Shown: piece after piece, positions 17,462-27,970 of the stretch
Layout: every line of letters starts with the position of its first letter
Numbering within the stretch: position 1 is the stretch's first letter
Assembly: GCA_035561135.1 (NCBI GenBank)
Contig: DATMYA010000051.1
Span: 62,001-126,000, forward strand
Source of the DNA: Clostridia bacterium
Lineage (GTDB): Bacteria; Acidobacteriota; Terriglobia; Terriglobales; Acidobacteriaceae
Reading direction: 5' to 3'
Length of the DNA stretch: 64,000 nucleotides
Program-made: the position numbers and the translations under genes
Notes under the pieces: model-generated
Database searches by the model: none
Told to the model about the DNA's origin: nothing
The model's input: only the letters and a program-made list of their open reading frames with translations

Positions 17462-19012
17462 CTACTTGACCAACTGCGCGACTGGCGTCGTTTGCACGAT
17501 GTTCAACGACCAGTTCACCGCCTGGATGAATAGGTTCGGGAAGATGCCGATACCGATTGTTCCAACACCGGTTATCGTCAAAGCGAGTGCCATGCCGGGG
17601 CTAACGCGTACCGGTTCAGCATCCACAGCCTCGCGCATGAACATCGCGTTGGCGATTCGCATGTAGTAGTAGAGGCTGACCACAGCGTAAAGCACCGCGA
17701 CGGCAGCCAGCGCATAATGGCCAGTCTCGACCAGGCTCAGAAAGATAAAGTACTTGCCCAAGAAGCCTGCCATGGGTGGAATTCCAGCTAGCGACAGCAG
17801 GAACACCAGCATCAGAAAAGCTTCGGTCGGAGCTTTATGGAAAAGCCCGGCGATGTCATCGATGTCGTCGCCGATGATGTTGCGGCGGCGCAGGGAAGTA
17901 ATGACGGCGAACGCGCCCAGGTTCATGAACGTGTACACCAGTAAGTACATCATGATGCCCTTGATGCCGGTCACGTTCGTGCGTCCGTCGCTTGCGACCA
18001 GGCCGAGCAGCATGTATCCAACGTGTGCGATCGAAGAATAGGCAAGCAGCCGCTTGAGGTTGTTCTGCGTGATTGCCGCCAGGTTGCCGCCCGTCAGCGT
18101 AGCGAGCGAGACGAAGACCAGCAACGGCACGTAGATGGGACGCAGCGGGTAGATGCCAAACAGGAAAATACGCAACAGTAAAGCCCATGCCGCAGACTTC
18201 ACGGCAACGGACATGAACCCGGTCACGCTGGTTGGCGCCCCTTCATACGCATCCGGCGCCCATTGATGGAATGGCACAGCAGCAATCTTGAATAGCAGGC
18301 CAGTCGCCGTCGTTATCAGGGCAAGGATGACGATAGGATCCTTCGGGTTTACGGCAAAGCGTTGTTCGAGTGCGAAGCCGATTTCGCCGAGATTCGTCGA
18401 ACCCGTCAGTCCATAGAACAATGACAGGCCGTAGGCGAAGATGCCGGACGAAAATGCTCCGAGCAGAAGATACTTCAACGATGCTTCGTTCGAGCGCTTG
18501 TCGCTGCGCAGGAACCCGACTAGAACGTAGGTAGACAGGGCCATCAGTTCCAGGCCGATGAAGAGCAGGATGAGGTCATAGCCGCAGGCCATGCACATCA
18601 TCCCGACAACTGCAAACAGCATGAGCGCGTAGAACTCGCCGTGATCTTCCCGCTCGATCTCGAGATAGCGGACGGACATCAGGATAGAAACCGCCGCGCC
18701 AAGCAGGAACAGGTAGAAGAAATAGATGGCGAAGCGATCTACCACCAGCGTCCCCATGAAGCCGCTGTAATGCGAGATTGTCAGGCCACGAAGTTCGGCC
18801 GCGCGAAACGCCGCGTGGATCTTGGCCACTCCTGCCGCCGAAAACGCGATCCCTGCCAGCGCGGTGATCGCATTGATGCGCTTCCACTCCGCTGGCAGGA
18901 TCAGATCGATCAGCAGAATCCCCAGCGCGAACAGTGCCAGCAGGATCATCGGCAGCGACAGCAGGTAGTCGGAGCTAGTGAAGAATTGTGAGATCGAGTT
19001 CGACACGATCAT
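17462..19012 (-). CDS. nuoN: NADH-quinone oxidoreductase subunit N (copy 2)
   Basis: 516 residues, starting at MIVSNSISQFF (19012). Motifs: LIGLELMALSTYVLVGF, FKIAAVPFHQWAPDAYEGAPTSV and KRLLAYSSIAHVGYMLLG. Clearly diverged from the first NuoN; it carries ELMALST where that has EISSIST. Last gene of the cluster. Confidence 0.95.
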   Translation of the reverse strand: MIVSNSISQFFTSSDYLLSLPMILLALFALGILLIDLILPAEWKRINAITALAGIAFSAAGVAKIHAAFRAAELRGLTISHYSGFMGTLVVDRFAIYFFYLFLLGAAVSILMSVRYLEIEREDHGEFYALMLFAVVGMMCMACGYDLILLFIGLELMALSTYVLVGFLRSDKRSNEASLKYLLLGAFSSGIFAYGLSLFYGLTGSTNLGEIGFALEQRFAVNPKDPIVILALITTATGLLFKIAAVPFHQWAPDAYEGAPTSVTGFMSVAVKSAAWALLLRIFLFGIYPLRPIYVPLLVFVSLATLTGGNLAAITQNNLKRLLAYSSIAHVGYMLLGLVASDGRTNVTGIKGIMMYLLVYTFMNLGAFAVITSLRRRNIIGDDIDDIAGLFHKAPTEAFLMLVFLLSLAGIPPMAGFLGKYFIFLSLVETGHYALAAVAVLYAVVSLYYYMRIANAMFMREAVDAEPVRVSPGMALALTITGVGTIGIGIFPNLFIQAVNWSLNIVQTTPVAQLVK

Positions 19013-19064
19013 TTCCCTTCGGAACGACCCGGTGCACACCCATGGCATGCACCGGAATGCTGAA

Positions 19065-20759
19065 TTACTTTGCCGCGCTGGGCGTGACCGAAACCACAGC
19101 AACGGGTACGTGGACGCCATGTGCCGGGCTCGGAGCAGCAACTTTCTGCTCGGGAGCTTGCGGTTGCTCTGCTTGTCCCTCTGTCTGCGATTGTGCTGGT
19201 TCCGCAGTCACTGCCGTCGCAGGCACAGTCGGCGCCTTCGCGTTGTACACGCCCTTCGTCTCGATCTTTTGCACGAGCTCAGTAACGGGCTGATCCAATA
19301 TCTGGAAGAACGGCTTCGGGTACAGACCGATCCAGAATGACAGGATCACGAGCGGAACGAAGGTCGCAAGCTCGCGGCCTGTAAGGTCCGTTAGTTTTTC
19401 GTTCTTCGGATTCGATACCGTCCCGAAGAAAACCCTTTGGTAAAGCCACAGCAGGTAGGCGGCGGCAAGTACGATTCCCGGGGCAGCCCAGGCAGCCCAG
19501 GCACGGTTCGCCATGAATGCGCCCTGCAGAATCGTGAATTCGCCAACGAAGCCGTTGAGCAGCGGCAAGCCCATCGACGACATGAACATGATCATCGTGA
19601 TAGTCGCGTACACCGGCATCACGCTAGAGATACCACCGTACTCTGAGATCTCGCGCGTGTGGCGGCGTTCGTACAGGATGCCGACAATCAAGAACAGCGC
19701 GCCGGTCGAGATGCCGTGGTTGATCTGCTGCAACACCGAACCGCTTATCCCGGAGTGGTTCAGCGCGAAAATGCCGAGGGTGCAGAAGCCAAGGTGACTC
19801 ACGGACGAGTACGCCACCAGCTTCTTCATATCCTTCTGCATCAGCGAAACCAGGGCACCGTAGGTGATGCCGATCAAAGAGAGGCCAATCATCCAAGCGC
19901 GAATTTTCGGATACTGCACTACCACTGGGAAGAGCGGAAGGGAGAAGCGGATCAGGCCGTATGTTCCCATCTTGAGCAGAACGCCTGCCAGGATCACTGA
20001 GCCGGCCGTCGGCGCTTCAACGTGCGCGTCTGGCAGCCAGGTGTGGAACGGGAACATCGGCACCTTGATCGCGAATCCGATAAAGAACGCCAGGAACAGG
20101 ACGATGCCCGCCGTGCCTGTAATCATCGGGGCGGTCTCGTACAGCGCCGGAACGCTGAACGTGTATACGCCCGTTACCGAGTGGTGGTGGAAGTACAGAT
20201 ATAGGATGCCGAGCAGCATCAGCACCGAACCGGCAAGGGTATACATGAAGAACTTGATCGCCGCATAGAGCTTGCGCGGACCACCCCAGATGCCGATAAG
20301 CAAGTACATTGGCACCAGCATAGCTTCCCAGAAGACGAAGAACAGAAAGAAGTCCATCGCCATGAAGACGCCGAGCATGCCCGTCTGGAGCACCAGGAAC
20401 CAGATGTAGTATTCCTTGACGCGGACCTGGATCGCTTCCCATGAGGACAGGATCGACACCGCACCGAGCATCGTCGTCAGCATAATCAGCAGGAACGAGA
20501 TGCCGTCAATTCCGATGAAGTAGCCGGCACCGATGGTTGGAATCCAATTATTCGGAGCGCCCTCCACGAACTTGAAGCCGGGCTGCGCCTTCACTGCCCA
20601 GAACCATGGGACCAATGGCAGCGACACCGCGAATCCGGCCATAGCGAAGATGTTCGCCATCCAGCGAATCGCGTTCTTGTTCTCCCTGGGTACGAACAGG
20701 AGAATGAGGGCCCCCACCAGGGGAGTGAACAGCACGATCGAGAGAATGTGGTTATACAT
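19065..20759 (-). CDS. nuoM: NADH-quinone oxidoreductase subunit M (copy 2)
   Basis: 564 residues. Motifs: LFFVFWEAMLVPMYLLIGIWGG, LPDAHVEAPTAGSVILAGVLLKMGTYG and QINHGISTGALFLIVGILYERRH. After the last helix there is a hydrophilic Ala/Pro/Gln-rich tail of about 65 residues (roughly 500-564), absent from copy 1. A similar Ala/Pro-rich extension occurs on NuoC2 of this cluster. Confidence 0.95.
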   Translation of the reverse strand: MYNHILSIVLFTPLVGALILLFVPRENKNAIRWMANIFAMAGFAVSLPLVPWFWAVKAQPGFKFVEGAPNNWIPTIGAGYFIGIDGISFLLIMLTTMLGAVSILSSWEAIQVRVKEYYIWFLVLQTGMLGVFMAMDFFLFFVFWEAMLVPMYLLIGIWGGPRKLYAAIKFFMYTLAGSVLMLLGILYLYFHHHSVTGVYTFSVPALYETAPMITGTAGIVLFLAFFIGFAIKVPMFPFHTWLPDAHVEAPTAGSVILAGVLLKMGTYGLIRFSLPLFPVVVQYPKIRAWMIGLSLIGITYGALVSLMQKDMKKLVAYSSVSHLGFCTLGIFALNHSGISGSVLQQINHGISTGALFLIVGILYERRHTREISEYGGISSVMPVYATITMIMFMSSMGLPLLNGFVGEFTILQGAFMANRAWAAWAAPGIVLAAAYLLWLYQRVFFGTVSNPKNEKLTDLTGRELATFVPLVILSFWIGLYPKPFFQILDQPVTELVQKIETKGVYNAKAPTVPATAVTAEPAQSQTEGQAEQPQAPEQKVAAPSPAHGVHVPVAVVSVTPSAAK

Positions 20760-20810
20760 TTTTAATTCCGTCCGTGAAGCGAGCCTGAATTCTCAGGGCG
20801 CTCAATCCGT

Positions 20811-23063
20811 TTACCTGATCACGTAGTACCAAATGAACCCGACCAAGCCGCAAACCATGACCAGCGCATACCACTGCACCAGTCCCCATTGCACCAGGCG
20901 CACCGGGTAGGAAAGCACACGTGCGACAACCGCGGGGCCGTTAACGAGAAGCCCGTCAATGATCCACTTATCCCACCAGTTCAGCACCCAACCGAAGAAC
21001 TTGGTCATCCAGCCCGCACCGTTCACGCCGCCATCGATGACATTGGCATCAAACTTCCATAAAGCGATTCCCAAGCCCTGCACGCCGAGACGTACCGTGC
21101 CCAGCTTGCGGCGTCCGGTGAAGAGTATGTCGTATAGCTCATCCACGTAATACTTATTAAAGAGTGTGCGATAAACCGCGGGAGCCGCTTCATTGATCGG
21201 CTCCGTATAACCTTTGTCGGCATTACGGTACGCGCGATATGCGAGGAACATCCCAAGTAACGCTGCCGCAACTGATGCAACCATCAGGATGTACTCCAGC
21301 GGCTCGAACTCATGTGCAGCATGAGCCGGCACAACGTTCGACGGAGGTTCAATTCCCTCTTTCGCCGCTTCGTTCACGTGCGTAGCTTCGGTCGCAGCCT
21401 GCTCGCCTTCCGTCTGCTTCGCGGAATTCTCGCCCGCTACCAGCGTTCCGTGTTCGCCAGCTCCCAAGGCCGAGTGTGTCGTTGTGGCGCCATGCGCCTC
21501 GCGAGCGAAGACCGGCTCAAGGAACTTTTCGAAATGGTTCGACCCGCCGAGGCTGGCAGGCACGCCAAGGTAGCCGACGAAGATCGACCCGAGTGCCAGC
21601 ACCATGAGCGGAATCGTCATCGACTTTGGAGATTCGTGGATATGGTGCTCGACCTCGTGGCTCATGCGCGGCTTGCTGAAGAACGTCAGCCAGATCAGCC
21701 TGAACATGTAGAACGCGGTCATCAGAGCGGTAATGAACGCGACCACCCAGAGAATCCTGAATTGTCCGTTATTGCTCGACCAGGTTTGCCAAAGGATCTC
21801 GTCCTTCGAGAAGAAGCCAGCCAGACCGGGGATTCCGGCGATGGCGAGCGTGCCGATCAACATTGTCCGGAAGGTTACCGGAATCTTCTTTGAGAGGCCG
21901 CCCATAAAGCGCATGTCCTGCTCGCCGCTCATGGCGTGGATCACCGATCCGGAACCGAGGAACAGCAGCGCCTTAAAGAACGCGTGCGTGAAGACGTGGA
22001 AGACGCCGGCGGCGAATGCGCCAACGCCGAGCGCCAGGAACATGTACCCAAGCTGCGATACTGTCGAATACGCCAGGACACGCTTGATGTCGTTCTGCAC
22101 CAGGCCAATCGATGCTGCGAAGATTGCCGTCAAACCGCCGACCACGGCCACTACTTCCATTGACGTAGGCGCGAGTTGGAACAAGGCATTGCTGCGCGCC
22201 ACCATGTAAACGCCCGCCGTTACCATCGTTGCCGCGTGGATCAGTGCGGAAACAGGCGTGGGACCCTCCATCGCGTCCGGAAGCCAGACATACAGAGGAA
22301 GCTGTGCGGATTTGCCGCAAGCGCCCAGGAAGAGCAACAGCGTCGCCGCCGTGAGGACCAAATCCCCTGTCTGAAAGTTGCCGCTCCGCAGCGTTTCGTT
22401 GATGGCCGTGAACTTCACCGTGCCCAGGTACCACATGATCGTCATCGACCCGAGCAGCACGCCGGCATCGCCGACACGGTTGACAATGAATGCTTTGTTC
22501 GCCGCCGTCGAGGCCGAGTGCTTATGGAAGTAGAAACCAATCAACAGGTACGAACACAGACCCACACCCTCCCACCCGACGAACATCATCATGTAATTGT
22601 TGCCGAGGATGAGTGTCAGCATGGAGAACATGAACAGGTTCAGGTACCCGAAGAATCGGTAGTACCCGCCTTCATGCGCCATATACCCGGTGGAGTAGAT
22701 GTGGATGAGCATGCCGATGCCGGTCACGAATAGTAACCAGATGCACGACAGCGGATCCAGCAGGAATCCCGCTTCGGCCTTGAACTGACCGAGTTGACCA
22801 TCCCTCATGGGGAAGGTGAACTTGCCAGTATCACTGCCAAGCCACGTGTACATCACCTTCTCGAATGGCTTGCCTTCAGGCCCCGCGTAGGTGTGCACGT
22901 ACTGGTACACGGCCATGCACGACAGCAGGAAGGCCAGGGCCACCATGCCAACGCAGATGGCGTTCACCGCCGGCTTGCTCAGACGCTTGCCGAAAAAGAA
23001 CATCGCGGCCGCGCCGAATGCCGGCAGGAGTGGAATGATCCAAATGTGTTCCAAGAAGAACAT
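20811..23063 (-). CDS. nuoL: NADH-quinone oxidoreductase subunit L (copy 2)
   Basis: 750 residues, about 50 more than copy 1. Core motifs are [39 protein letters not shown] and [19 protein letters not shown]. The extra length is a hydrophilic Ala/Glu/His-rich insertion at about residues 520-590, before the last helices and the lateral arm. A 241-nt spacer without recognisable genes separates it from nuoK2. Confidence 0.95.
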   Translation of the reverse strand: MFFLEHIWIIPLLPAFGAAAMFFFGKRLSKPAVNAICVGMVALAFLLSCMAVYQYVHTYAGPEGKPFEKVMYTWLGSDTGKFTFPMRDGQLGQFKAEAGFLLDPLSCIWLLFVTGIGMLIHIYSTGYMAHEGGYYRFFGYLNLFMFSMLTLILGNNYMMMFVGWEGVGLCSYLLIGFYFHKHSASTAANKAFIVNRVGDAGVLLGSMTIMWYLGTVKFTAINETLRSGNFQTGDLVLTAATLLLFLGACGKSAQLPLYVWLPDAMEGPTPVSALIHAATMVTAGVYMVARSNALFQLAPTSMEVVAVVGGLTAIFAASIGLVQNDIKRVLAYSTVSQLGYMFLALGVGAFAAGVFHVFTHAFFKALLFLGSGSVIHAMSGEQDMRFMGGLSKKIPVTFRTMLIGTLAIAGIPGLAGFFSKDEILWQTWSSNNGQFRILWVVAFITALMTAFYMFRLIWLTFFSKPRMSHEVEHHIHESPKSMTIPLMVLALGSIFVGYLGVPASLGGSNHFEKFLEPVFAREAHGATTTHSALGAGEHGTLVAGENSAKQTEGEQAATEATHVNEAAKEGIEPPSNVVPAHAAHEFEPLEYILMVASVAAALLGMFLAYRAYRNADKGYTEPINEAAPAVYRTLFNKYYVDELYDILFTGRRKLGTVRLGVQGLGIALWKFDANVIDGGVNGAGWMTKFFGWVLNWWDKWIIDGLLVNGPAVVARVLSYPVRLVQWGLVQWYALVMVCGLVGFIWYYVIR

Positions 23064-23304
23064 GGTTTGTTCTCAGTCCCGATGCCAATCGCTTGCACCG
23101 GTGTTGGGGCCGTCTCCGTCCCGATCTCTACTTTCAACCGCCCGGCTCAAAATCGCCGGCCAGCCAGGTACGTCCGCTTCGTCGCCTTTTGCAGCCTGGA
23201 ATTCCTGGCCTGATCTTCGTATCGCAAAAAGCGCTTCGGCCAATTCGCTCTATGTCTCAGGGCTCAACTGCTTCTCACTACTACTCTTGACTTCGGGCCG
23301 TTTC

Positions 23305-23610
23305 TTACCATTTCAGCAGGTCTACCTCATCCATGTTCACCGTTTCCTTATTGCGGAAGAAAGCGATGATGATCCCGAGGCCGATAGCAGCTTCTGCCGC
23401 TGCGTCTGCCACGATGAAGATGGAGAATATCTGCCCATGCATTCCGTGCAATCGCGAGAACGCAACCAGGTTGAGGTTGACCGCATTGAGGATCAGCTCG
23501 ATTGACATGAGAATGATGACTACGTTGCGACGCGTGAGCACGCCAATCGTGCCGATGATGAACAGCGCCGCCGCGACGACCAGGTAATGAAGTGTAGTGA
23601 TCTCAGACAT
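23305..23610 (-). CDS. nuoK: NADH-quinone oxidoreductase subunit K (copy 2)
   Basis: A 101-residue, three-helix proton-channel subunit with conserved Glu in [15 protein letters not shown] and in [13 protein letters not shown]. It starts 2 nt after the nuoJ2 stop. Confidence 0.95.
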   Translation of the reverse strand: MSEITTLHYLVVAAALFIIGTIGVLTRRNVVIILMSIELILNAVNLNLVAFSRLHGMHGQIFSIFIVADAAAEAAIGLGIIIAFFRNKETVNMDEVDLLKW

Positions 23611-23612
23611 CG

Positions 23613-24122
23613 TCAGACCCTCTTCTTCGCCATGACCACCGCACCGATGATCGCAACCAGCAGCAACAACGATGCGATCTCGAACGGCATCATGTAATTG
23701 CGGTAAAGCCAGATTCCGATCTGCTGCGTGTTGTTCTCTTCGGGCAGCATCTGAAAAGTGACGGGAAAGACCGAAGCTCCGCGCTTATAGATGAACAGCA
23801 GCAAGCCGCCCAGAGTGAGCGTCGCAAGCACTCCAACCAGCCAGTGCTTGTTAAATTGCTCTTCCAGTTGAGCCTTTTCCAGATTCACCAGCATGATCAC
23901 GAACAAGAACAGCACCATGATGCCGCCCGCGTACACAATGATCTGAACGCCGGCAACGAAAGGTGCATAGAGCATCAAGTACAGCCCGGCCAGCGCAAGC
24001 AGCGTGGAAATCAACGACAGCGCCGAGTGCACCGGATTCCGGCGGGTGATCGTCAGGATCGCTCCCCCGATCGCTACCGCCGAGAGGAAATAGAAGAAGA
24101 ATGTTGTAGCTACCGGCATCAT
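23613..24122 (-). CDS. nuoJ: NADH-quinone oxidoreductase subunit J (copy 2)
   Basis: 169 residues and five helices, with the motif [26 protein letters not shown]. The loop [21 protein letters not shown] differs from copy 1. It overlaps the nuoI stop by ATGA. Confidence 0.95.
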   Translation of the reverse strand: MMPVATTFFFYFLSAVAIGGAILTITRRNPVHSALSLISTLLALAGLYLMLYAPFVAGVQIIVYAGGIMVLFLFVIMLVNLEKAQLEEQFNKHWLVGVLATLTLGGLLLFIYKRGASVFPVTFQMLPEENNTQQIGIWLYRNYMMPFEIASLLLLVAIIGAVVMAKKRV

Positions 24123-24580
24123 CGTGCGTACACCGTCGGTTCAGCGCCTTTCTCCAGCCGGGCGCGGTCCAGGACCATGCCGTCGCGGCTGTAAAGCGCA
24201 ACTTCGTAGTCTTGCGTTAGTTCCAGGCAATCACTCGGGCAGGCGTCCTCGCACAGACCGCAATACATGCAACGGCTCGTGTCATAACTGAAGGAGCCCA
24301 GCTCCTTCTTCCCTGTCGCGGGATTGCGCTCGCTCTTGACCGTGAGGAGCCGCTCAGGACACGCGAGCGCACACAGACCGCAGGCGATGCACAATGTCTC
24401 ACCCGTTTCCGGATTCACGTTCATGCGCGGCTGTCCACGGAAGCGCTCGGCAATAATCGGGCGCTCAAGCGGATACTGCTCGGTACAGAGCTCTTTTGGG
24501 GCCTGGTATCGAAATGTGACACTTAAACCCTTCAGTAGATCAACCAGGAAAACTTTACGGAGCAATGGAGCGATACTCAC
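24119..24580 (-). CDS. nuoI: NADH-quinone oxidoreductase subunit I, two [4Fe-4S] ferredoxin
   Basis: 153 residues from a GTG at 24580 that overlaps the nuoH2 stop (GTGA). An upstream ATG in frame would overlap nuoH2 by 144 nt and is unlikely. Ligands of clusters N6a/N6b are C64/67/70/74 and C104/107/110/114. It links NuoG-type electron input to NuoB. This is the only nuoI in the window, so the first cluster would need it, or another copy elsewhere, to be complete. Confidence 0.94.
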   Translation of the reverse strand: MSIAPLLRKVFLVDLLKGLSVTFRYQAPKELCTEQYPLERPIIAERFRGQPRMNVNPETGETLCIACGLCALACPERLLTVKSERNPATGKKELGSFSYDTSRCMYCGLCEDACPSDCLELTQDYEVALYSRDGMVLDRARLEKGAEPTVYAR

Positions 24581-25821
24581 TGGAACACCCCCCAGAGGGC
24601 TGTCGCCATCAATGCGCCCAGCGCAGTCGGCAACAAAACCTTCCAGCCCACTCTCATCAACTGATCGAAGCGGTAGCGCGGGAAGGTAGCGCGATACCAG
24701 ATATACAAGTACATGAACAGGCAAACCTTAAGCGAAAACCAGTAAATGTCCTGCACACGCTCACGAACACCGGGCAGCAGCATGATCGCTCCAAGGAACG
24801 CGAGCAGGGCACCGAACCCGGCAAACCCGACTGCCTGGATCTTCATCTGCGGGATTTTTGGCATCTTCGCGGCGAGGACTAGGCACCACAGCCCAAGGCC
24901 GATGAACGTCACACCGGGCGCCAGCGAAAACGCAAGTTCCCAGGTATTTCCGCTCAGGACATTCGGGAAGGGCCGCATCCATCCGCCTAGCCACAGCGTT
25001 ACGGCGACGGACGATACGGCAATCATCGCGGCATATTCAGCCAGGAAGAACAACGACCAGCGGAAGCCCGAATACTCTGTGTGAAAACCAGCGACCAGTT
25101 CCGATTCCGCTTCCGGTAAATCGAATGGTGCGCGATTAGTTTCCGCGACCATCGCGACCGCGAAGACCATAAAGGCGACAAAGCCGAGTCCCCAGCCGTT
25201 GAAGATGAACCAAGTTCGCTGATCGAACTGCGATTGCACGATGCCGATCATGCTCAGGGTTCCCGTACCGGTCTTCAGACTGGTCATCAGGATCACGCAA
25301 ACGATCGACAATCCCATCGCGATCTCGTATGACACCATCTGCGCACTGGACCGCAACGAGCCCATCAGCGGGTAGTGCGAGTTCGACGACCAGCCGGCCA
25401 TGATGATGCCCAGCACGCTCAGTGACGACACGCCAAGCATGAACAGTATGCCGATGTTCATGTCGGTAACAGCGTGGGTGCGTCCGAACGGAATCACCAG
25501 GTAGGTAGTGAACGCGACCATCATTACCGAGACTGGCGCAAACCAGAAGACAAGCTTGTCGGCCTTGTCCGGCATGATGTCTTCCTTCAGCATCAGCTTG
25601 AGTGCGTCGGCAATTGGCTGCAACAAGCCATGCGGACCAACGCGCATTGGACCCAGGCGAACCTGCATATGCGCCAGGATCTTGCGCTCCAGCCACGTCA
25701 TGAGCATTACGGCGATGGAGGCAAACAGGAAGATCAGGAGGATATAAATCGTGGCCCAGAGGTAATCTCCTGCTTCGCCGGGCGTCACGTTCGTGTGCAG
25801 GTAATTGGTCAGGAAGCCCAT
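24577..25821 (-). CDS. nuoH: NADH-quinone oxidoreductase subunit H (copy 2)
   Basis: 414 residues. Motifs: WLERKILAHMQVRLGPMRVGPHGLLQP, NRAPFDLPEAESELVAGFHTEYSGF and RATFPRYRFDQLM. About 58 residues longer than copy 1, mostly from a longer stretch in the last third and at the N-terminus. Its ATG overlaps the nuoD2 stop by one base. Confidence 0.95.
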   Translation of the reverse strand: MGFLTNYLHTNVTPGEAGDYLWATIYILLIFLFASIAVMLMTWLERKILAHMQVRLGPMRVGPHGLLQPIADALKLMLKEDIMPDKADKLVFWFAPVSVMMVAFTTYLVIPFGRTHAVTDMNIGILFMLGVSSLSVLGIIMAGWSSNSHYPLMGSLRSSAQMVSYEIAMGLSIVCVILMTSLKTGTGTLSMIGIVQSQFDQRTWFIFNGWGLGFVAFMVFAVAMVAETNRAPFDLPEAESELVAGFHTEYSGFRWSLFFLAEYAAMIAVSSVAVTLWLGGWMRPFPNVLSGNTWELAFSLAPGVTFIGLGLWCLVLAAKMPKIPQMKIQAVGFAGFGALLAFLGAIMLLPGVRERVQDIYWFSLKVCLFMYLYIWYRATFPRYRFDQLMRVGWKVLLPTALGALMATALWGVFQ

Positions 25822-26975
25822 TACCGGTCCACCTCTCCGAGGACGATGTCGAGCGTTCCGATCACTGCGACCACGTCAGCCACCAGGCGGCCGCGGACCA
25901 TCGTGTCGAGCGCTTGCAGATTGACGAACGACGGCGGACGGACGCGCACACGGTACGGCTGCGTCGAACCGTCGCTCACAATGAAGTAACCGAGTTCGCC
26001 CTTGGGGGCCTCGATGGAATGATAAATTTCACCCACCGGCGGCTTGAGCACCTTGGGAATCTTGGCCATGATCGGCCCTTGCGACAATCCGGCGACGGCC
26101 TGCCGCACGATCCGCACCGCCTGCCGCATCTCTTCGATACGCACCAGGTACCGATCGTAGGTGTCGCAATTCGTGCCGATAGGAATGTCGAACTCGAAGT
26201 CTTTGTAAGCCGCGTACGGCTTGGCTTTCCGCAGATCCCAGCGAACACCGCTGGCGCGCAACACTGGCCCGGTCACGCCGAGCGCAATGCACTCTTCCGC
26301 GGTGATAATTCCAATACCCTTCGTGCGTTCCACCCAGATCCGATTTGTGGTCAGGAGCTCTTCATACTCATCGATCTTCGGCAGTACGTGATCGCAGAAG
26401 TTCAGGCAGTCCTGCTCAAAACCTTCGTAGGTCTCGTACTGGCAGCCGCCAATGCGGAAAGCGTGCGTCGTCAATCTCGCTCCGCAGTACTTCTCGAAAA
26501 TCTTCAGAACCTCTTCGCGATCGCGGAAGGTGTAGAACAGCGGGGTCAATGCGCCTATGTCGAGCGCGTGTGTGCCGAGCCATACCTGGTGGCTGGCAAT
26601 ACGGTTCAACTCCGTCAGAATCACGCGGATGTACTGCGCCCGCGGCGGAGCTTCCACATTCATCAGCTTCTCGACAGCCTCGCAATAGCCAAGGCCATTC
26701 GATACGGCAGCAACATAGTCCATTCGATCGACGTAGGGATTGAACTGCGCATACGTGCGGTTTTCGGCAATCTTTTCAACGCCACGGTGCAGGTAACCAA
26801 TGACGCACTCGGTTCCAAGCACCTTCTCGCCATCCAGCTTCAGGATGACGCGCAACACGCCGTGCGTAGACGGGTGTTGCGGCCCCATGTTGAGGATGAG
26901 CTCGCTGGAGTCGAGAAACGTACCCTCGTTGCTCGATATCTGCTCAAGTCTTGCGTAGAGATTTTCGTCGCTCAT
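25821..26975 (-). CDS. nuoD: NADH-quinone oxidoreductase subunit D (copy 2)
   Basis: 384 residues from [10 protein letters not shown] (26975), which overlaps the nuoC2 stop (ATGA). Motifs: [45 protein letters not shown] and the C-terminal LGEVDR. Close in size to copy 1 but clearly diverged. Confidence 0.95.
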   Translation of the reverse strand: MSDENLYARLEQISSNEGTFLDSSELILNMGPQHPSTHGVLRVILKLDGEKVLGTECVIGYLHRGVEKIAENRTYAQFNPYVDRMDYVAAVSNGLGYCEAVEKLMNVEAPPRAQYIRVILTELNRIASHQVWLGTHALDIGALTPLFYTFRDREEVLKIFEKYCGARLTTHAFRIGGCQYETYEGFEQDCLNFCDHVLPKIDEYEELLTTNRIWVERTKGIGIITAEECIALGVTGPVLRASGVRWDLRKAKPYAAYKDFEFDIPIGTNCDTYDRYLVRIEEMRQAVRIVRQAVAGLSQGPIMAKIPKVLKPPVGEIYHSIEAPKGELGYFIVSDGSTQPYRVRVRPPSFVNLQALDTMVRGRLVADVVAVIGTLDIVLGEVDR

Positions 26976-27676
26976 TGGCCGCTCTCGATGCCGATGTTGA
27001 TCTGCACCCATTCCTGATCCTGCTGAAGGATGCCGTATTCCTTGCGAAGCGGGTACCCCTTCCATCCCTCCGGCAGCAGAATACGCCGCAGGTCCGGGTG
27101 TCCGGAAAAGTTAAGTCCGAACATGTCAAACGCTTCACGTTCCAGCCAGTTTGCAGTTGGCCATAATTCGACCACGCTGGGTACGTCCTCCCCATCCTTC
27201 ACCGGCGACTTCACCCGAATGCGCTCATTGCGCGCGAAGGAATACAGAATCCAGACGACCTCGAACTGCTCCTCCCGCTTCGGATAGTGAACAGCCGTCA
27301 CATCCACGCAGTAATCAAACTGTTCAGCCTCGCGAAGCATCTTCAGGACGTCGTACACCACCGAGCGATCCACTATCAAGTAGTTCTGCCCGAGGTAGGT
27401 GGACGCTTCCCGCAGACCAGAGCCATAGCGCTGCTTCAAGTCTTTGGTGAATTCGGTCTCCCACGGCTGCGGAGTTGGCCCTGCCGGTTTTGGCGGCACA
27501 GCCGGCTTCGCAGGAGTGACGGCAGGTTTGGCTGCGGCCGGTGCAGCGGGAGCAGTAACCTTCTCTGGCGCTGCTGGCGTTGACACCGGTTGCTCCATCG
27601 CAGACTTCTCCGCTGGCGGTTGCGAAGCGCTTTCTGCGGGAGTTGGCCGGCTATTTCCTTTTGTTTCTTCGGACAT
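26972..27676 (-). CDS. nuoC: NADH-quinone oxidoreductase subunit C (copy 2), Ala/Pro-rich N-terminal extension
   Basis: 234 residues from [11 protein letters not shown] (27676). Residues 1 to about 70 are a low-complexity Ala/Pro/Lys linker; the 30-kDa domain follows, with [27 protein letters not shown] and PLRKEYG. An earlier in-frame start at 27709 is possible. First gene of the C-to-N transcript, with a candidate promoter and a Crp-type palindrome upstream. Confidence 0.93.
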   Translation of the reverse strand: MSEETKGNSRPTPAESASQPPAEKSAMEQPVSTPAAPEKVTAPAAPAAAKPAVTPAKPAVPPKPAGPTPQPWETEFTKDLKQRYGSGLREASTYLGQNYLIVDRSVVYDVLKMLREAEQFDYCVDVTAVHYPKREEQFEVVWILYSFARNERIRVKSPVKDGEDVPSVVELWPTANWLEREAFDMFGLNFSGHPDLRRILLPEGWKGYPLRKEYGILQQDQEWVQINIGIESGQ

Positions 27677-27792
27677 TTTGCCTGTTCCTTCCCGGCGAGC
27701 CAAGCTCACTCGGGTCTTTTACCGGAATACCCGCAAGACGAAAATCGCGGAGACACTTACCGGCGCCACTGGCTGAGTATCTGGAACCCCTT

Positions 27793-27798
27793 TTTATA
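27793..27798 (-). promoter_or_regulatory. Candidate -10 box of the nuoC2-N2 operon
   Basis: TATAAA on the - strand, in the context GTTATAAAAAGG. No good -35 lies 16-18 nt upstream, as is usual for activator-dependent promoters. The Crp-type palindrome centred at 27849.5 would be at about -62 from the predicted start. Confidence 0.45.
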
Positions 27799-27841
27799 AC
27801 ACCGCCCAGCACGCCAACTGCTGATTCAGGTCACAGGAAGA

Positions 27842-27857
27842 AGTGATGTGGATCACA
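27842..27857 (-). promoter_or_regulatory. CRP/FNR-family binding site upstream of nuoC2
   Basis: The - strand reads TGTGA-TCCACA-TCACT, matching the CRP consensus TGTGA-N6-TCACA at 9 of 10 positions. The core GTGAT-CCAC-ATCAC is a perfect inverted repeat. Its spacing to the candidate TATAAA box fits a class I activator position. The regulator itself is not in the window. Confidence 0.6.
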
Positions 27858-27928
27858 AACTCCCATATGAGACCCGCTTATCCGCGCGAGACAAATCGTG
27901 TGTGTGCCGATGCAGTAATCCTCGCTAA

Positions 27929-27970
27929 AAAATAAAACCCCTACCCTGCTGCGTCGCAGGTTCGGGGTTC
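27929..27970 (-). terminator. Strong terminator between nuoA2 and nuoC2
   Basis: On the - strand a hairpin of about 12 pairs (AACCCC/GGGGTT outer, CTGC-type inner stem, two mismatches) runs directly into TTTTATTTTTTAG. It lies about 170 nt past the nuoA2 stop and about 250 nt before nuoC2. Hence nuoA2 is probably transcribed separately. Confidence 0.85.

Noticed and set aside
25914-27017. 367-codon + strand frame opposite nuoD2
   Set aside because: Antisense to a conserved complex I gene; no RBS and no motif.
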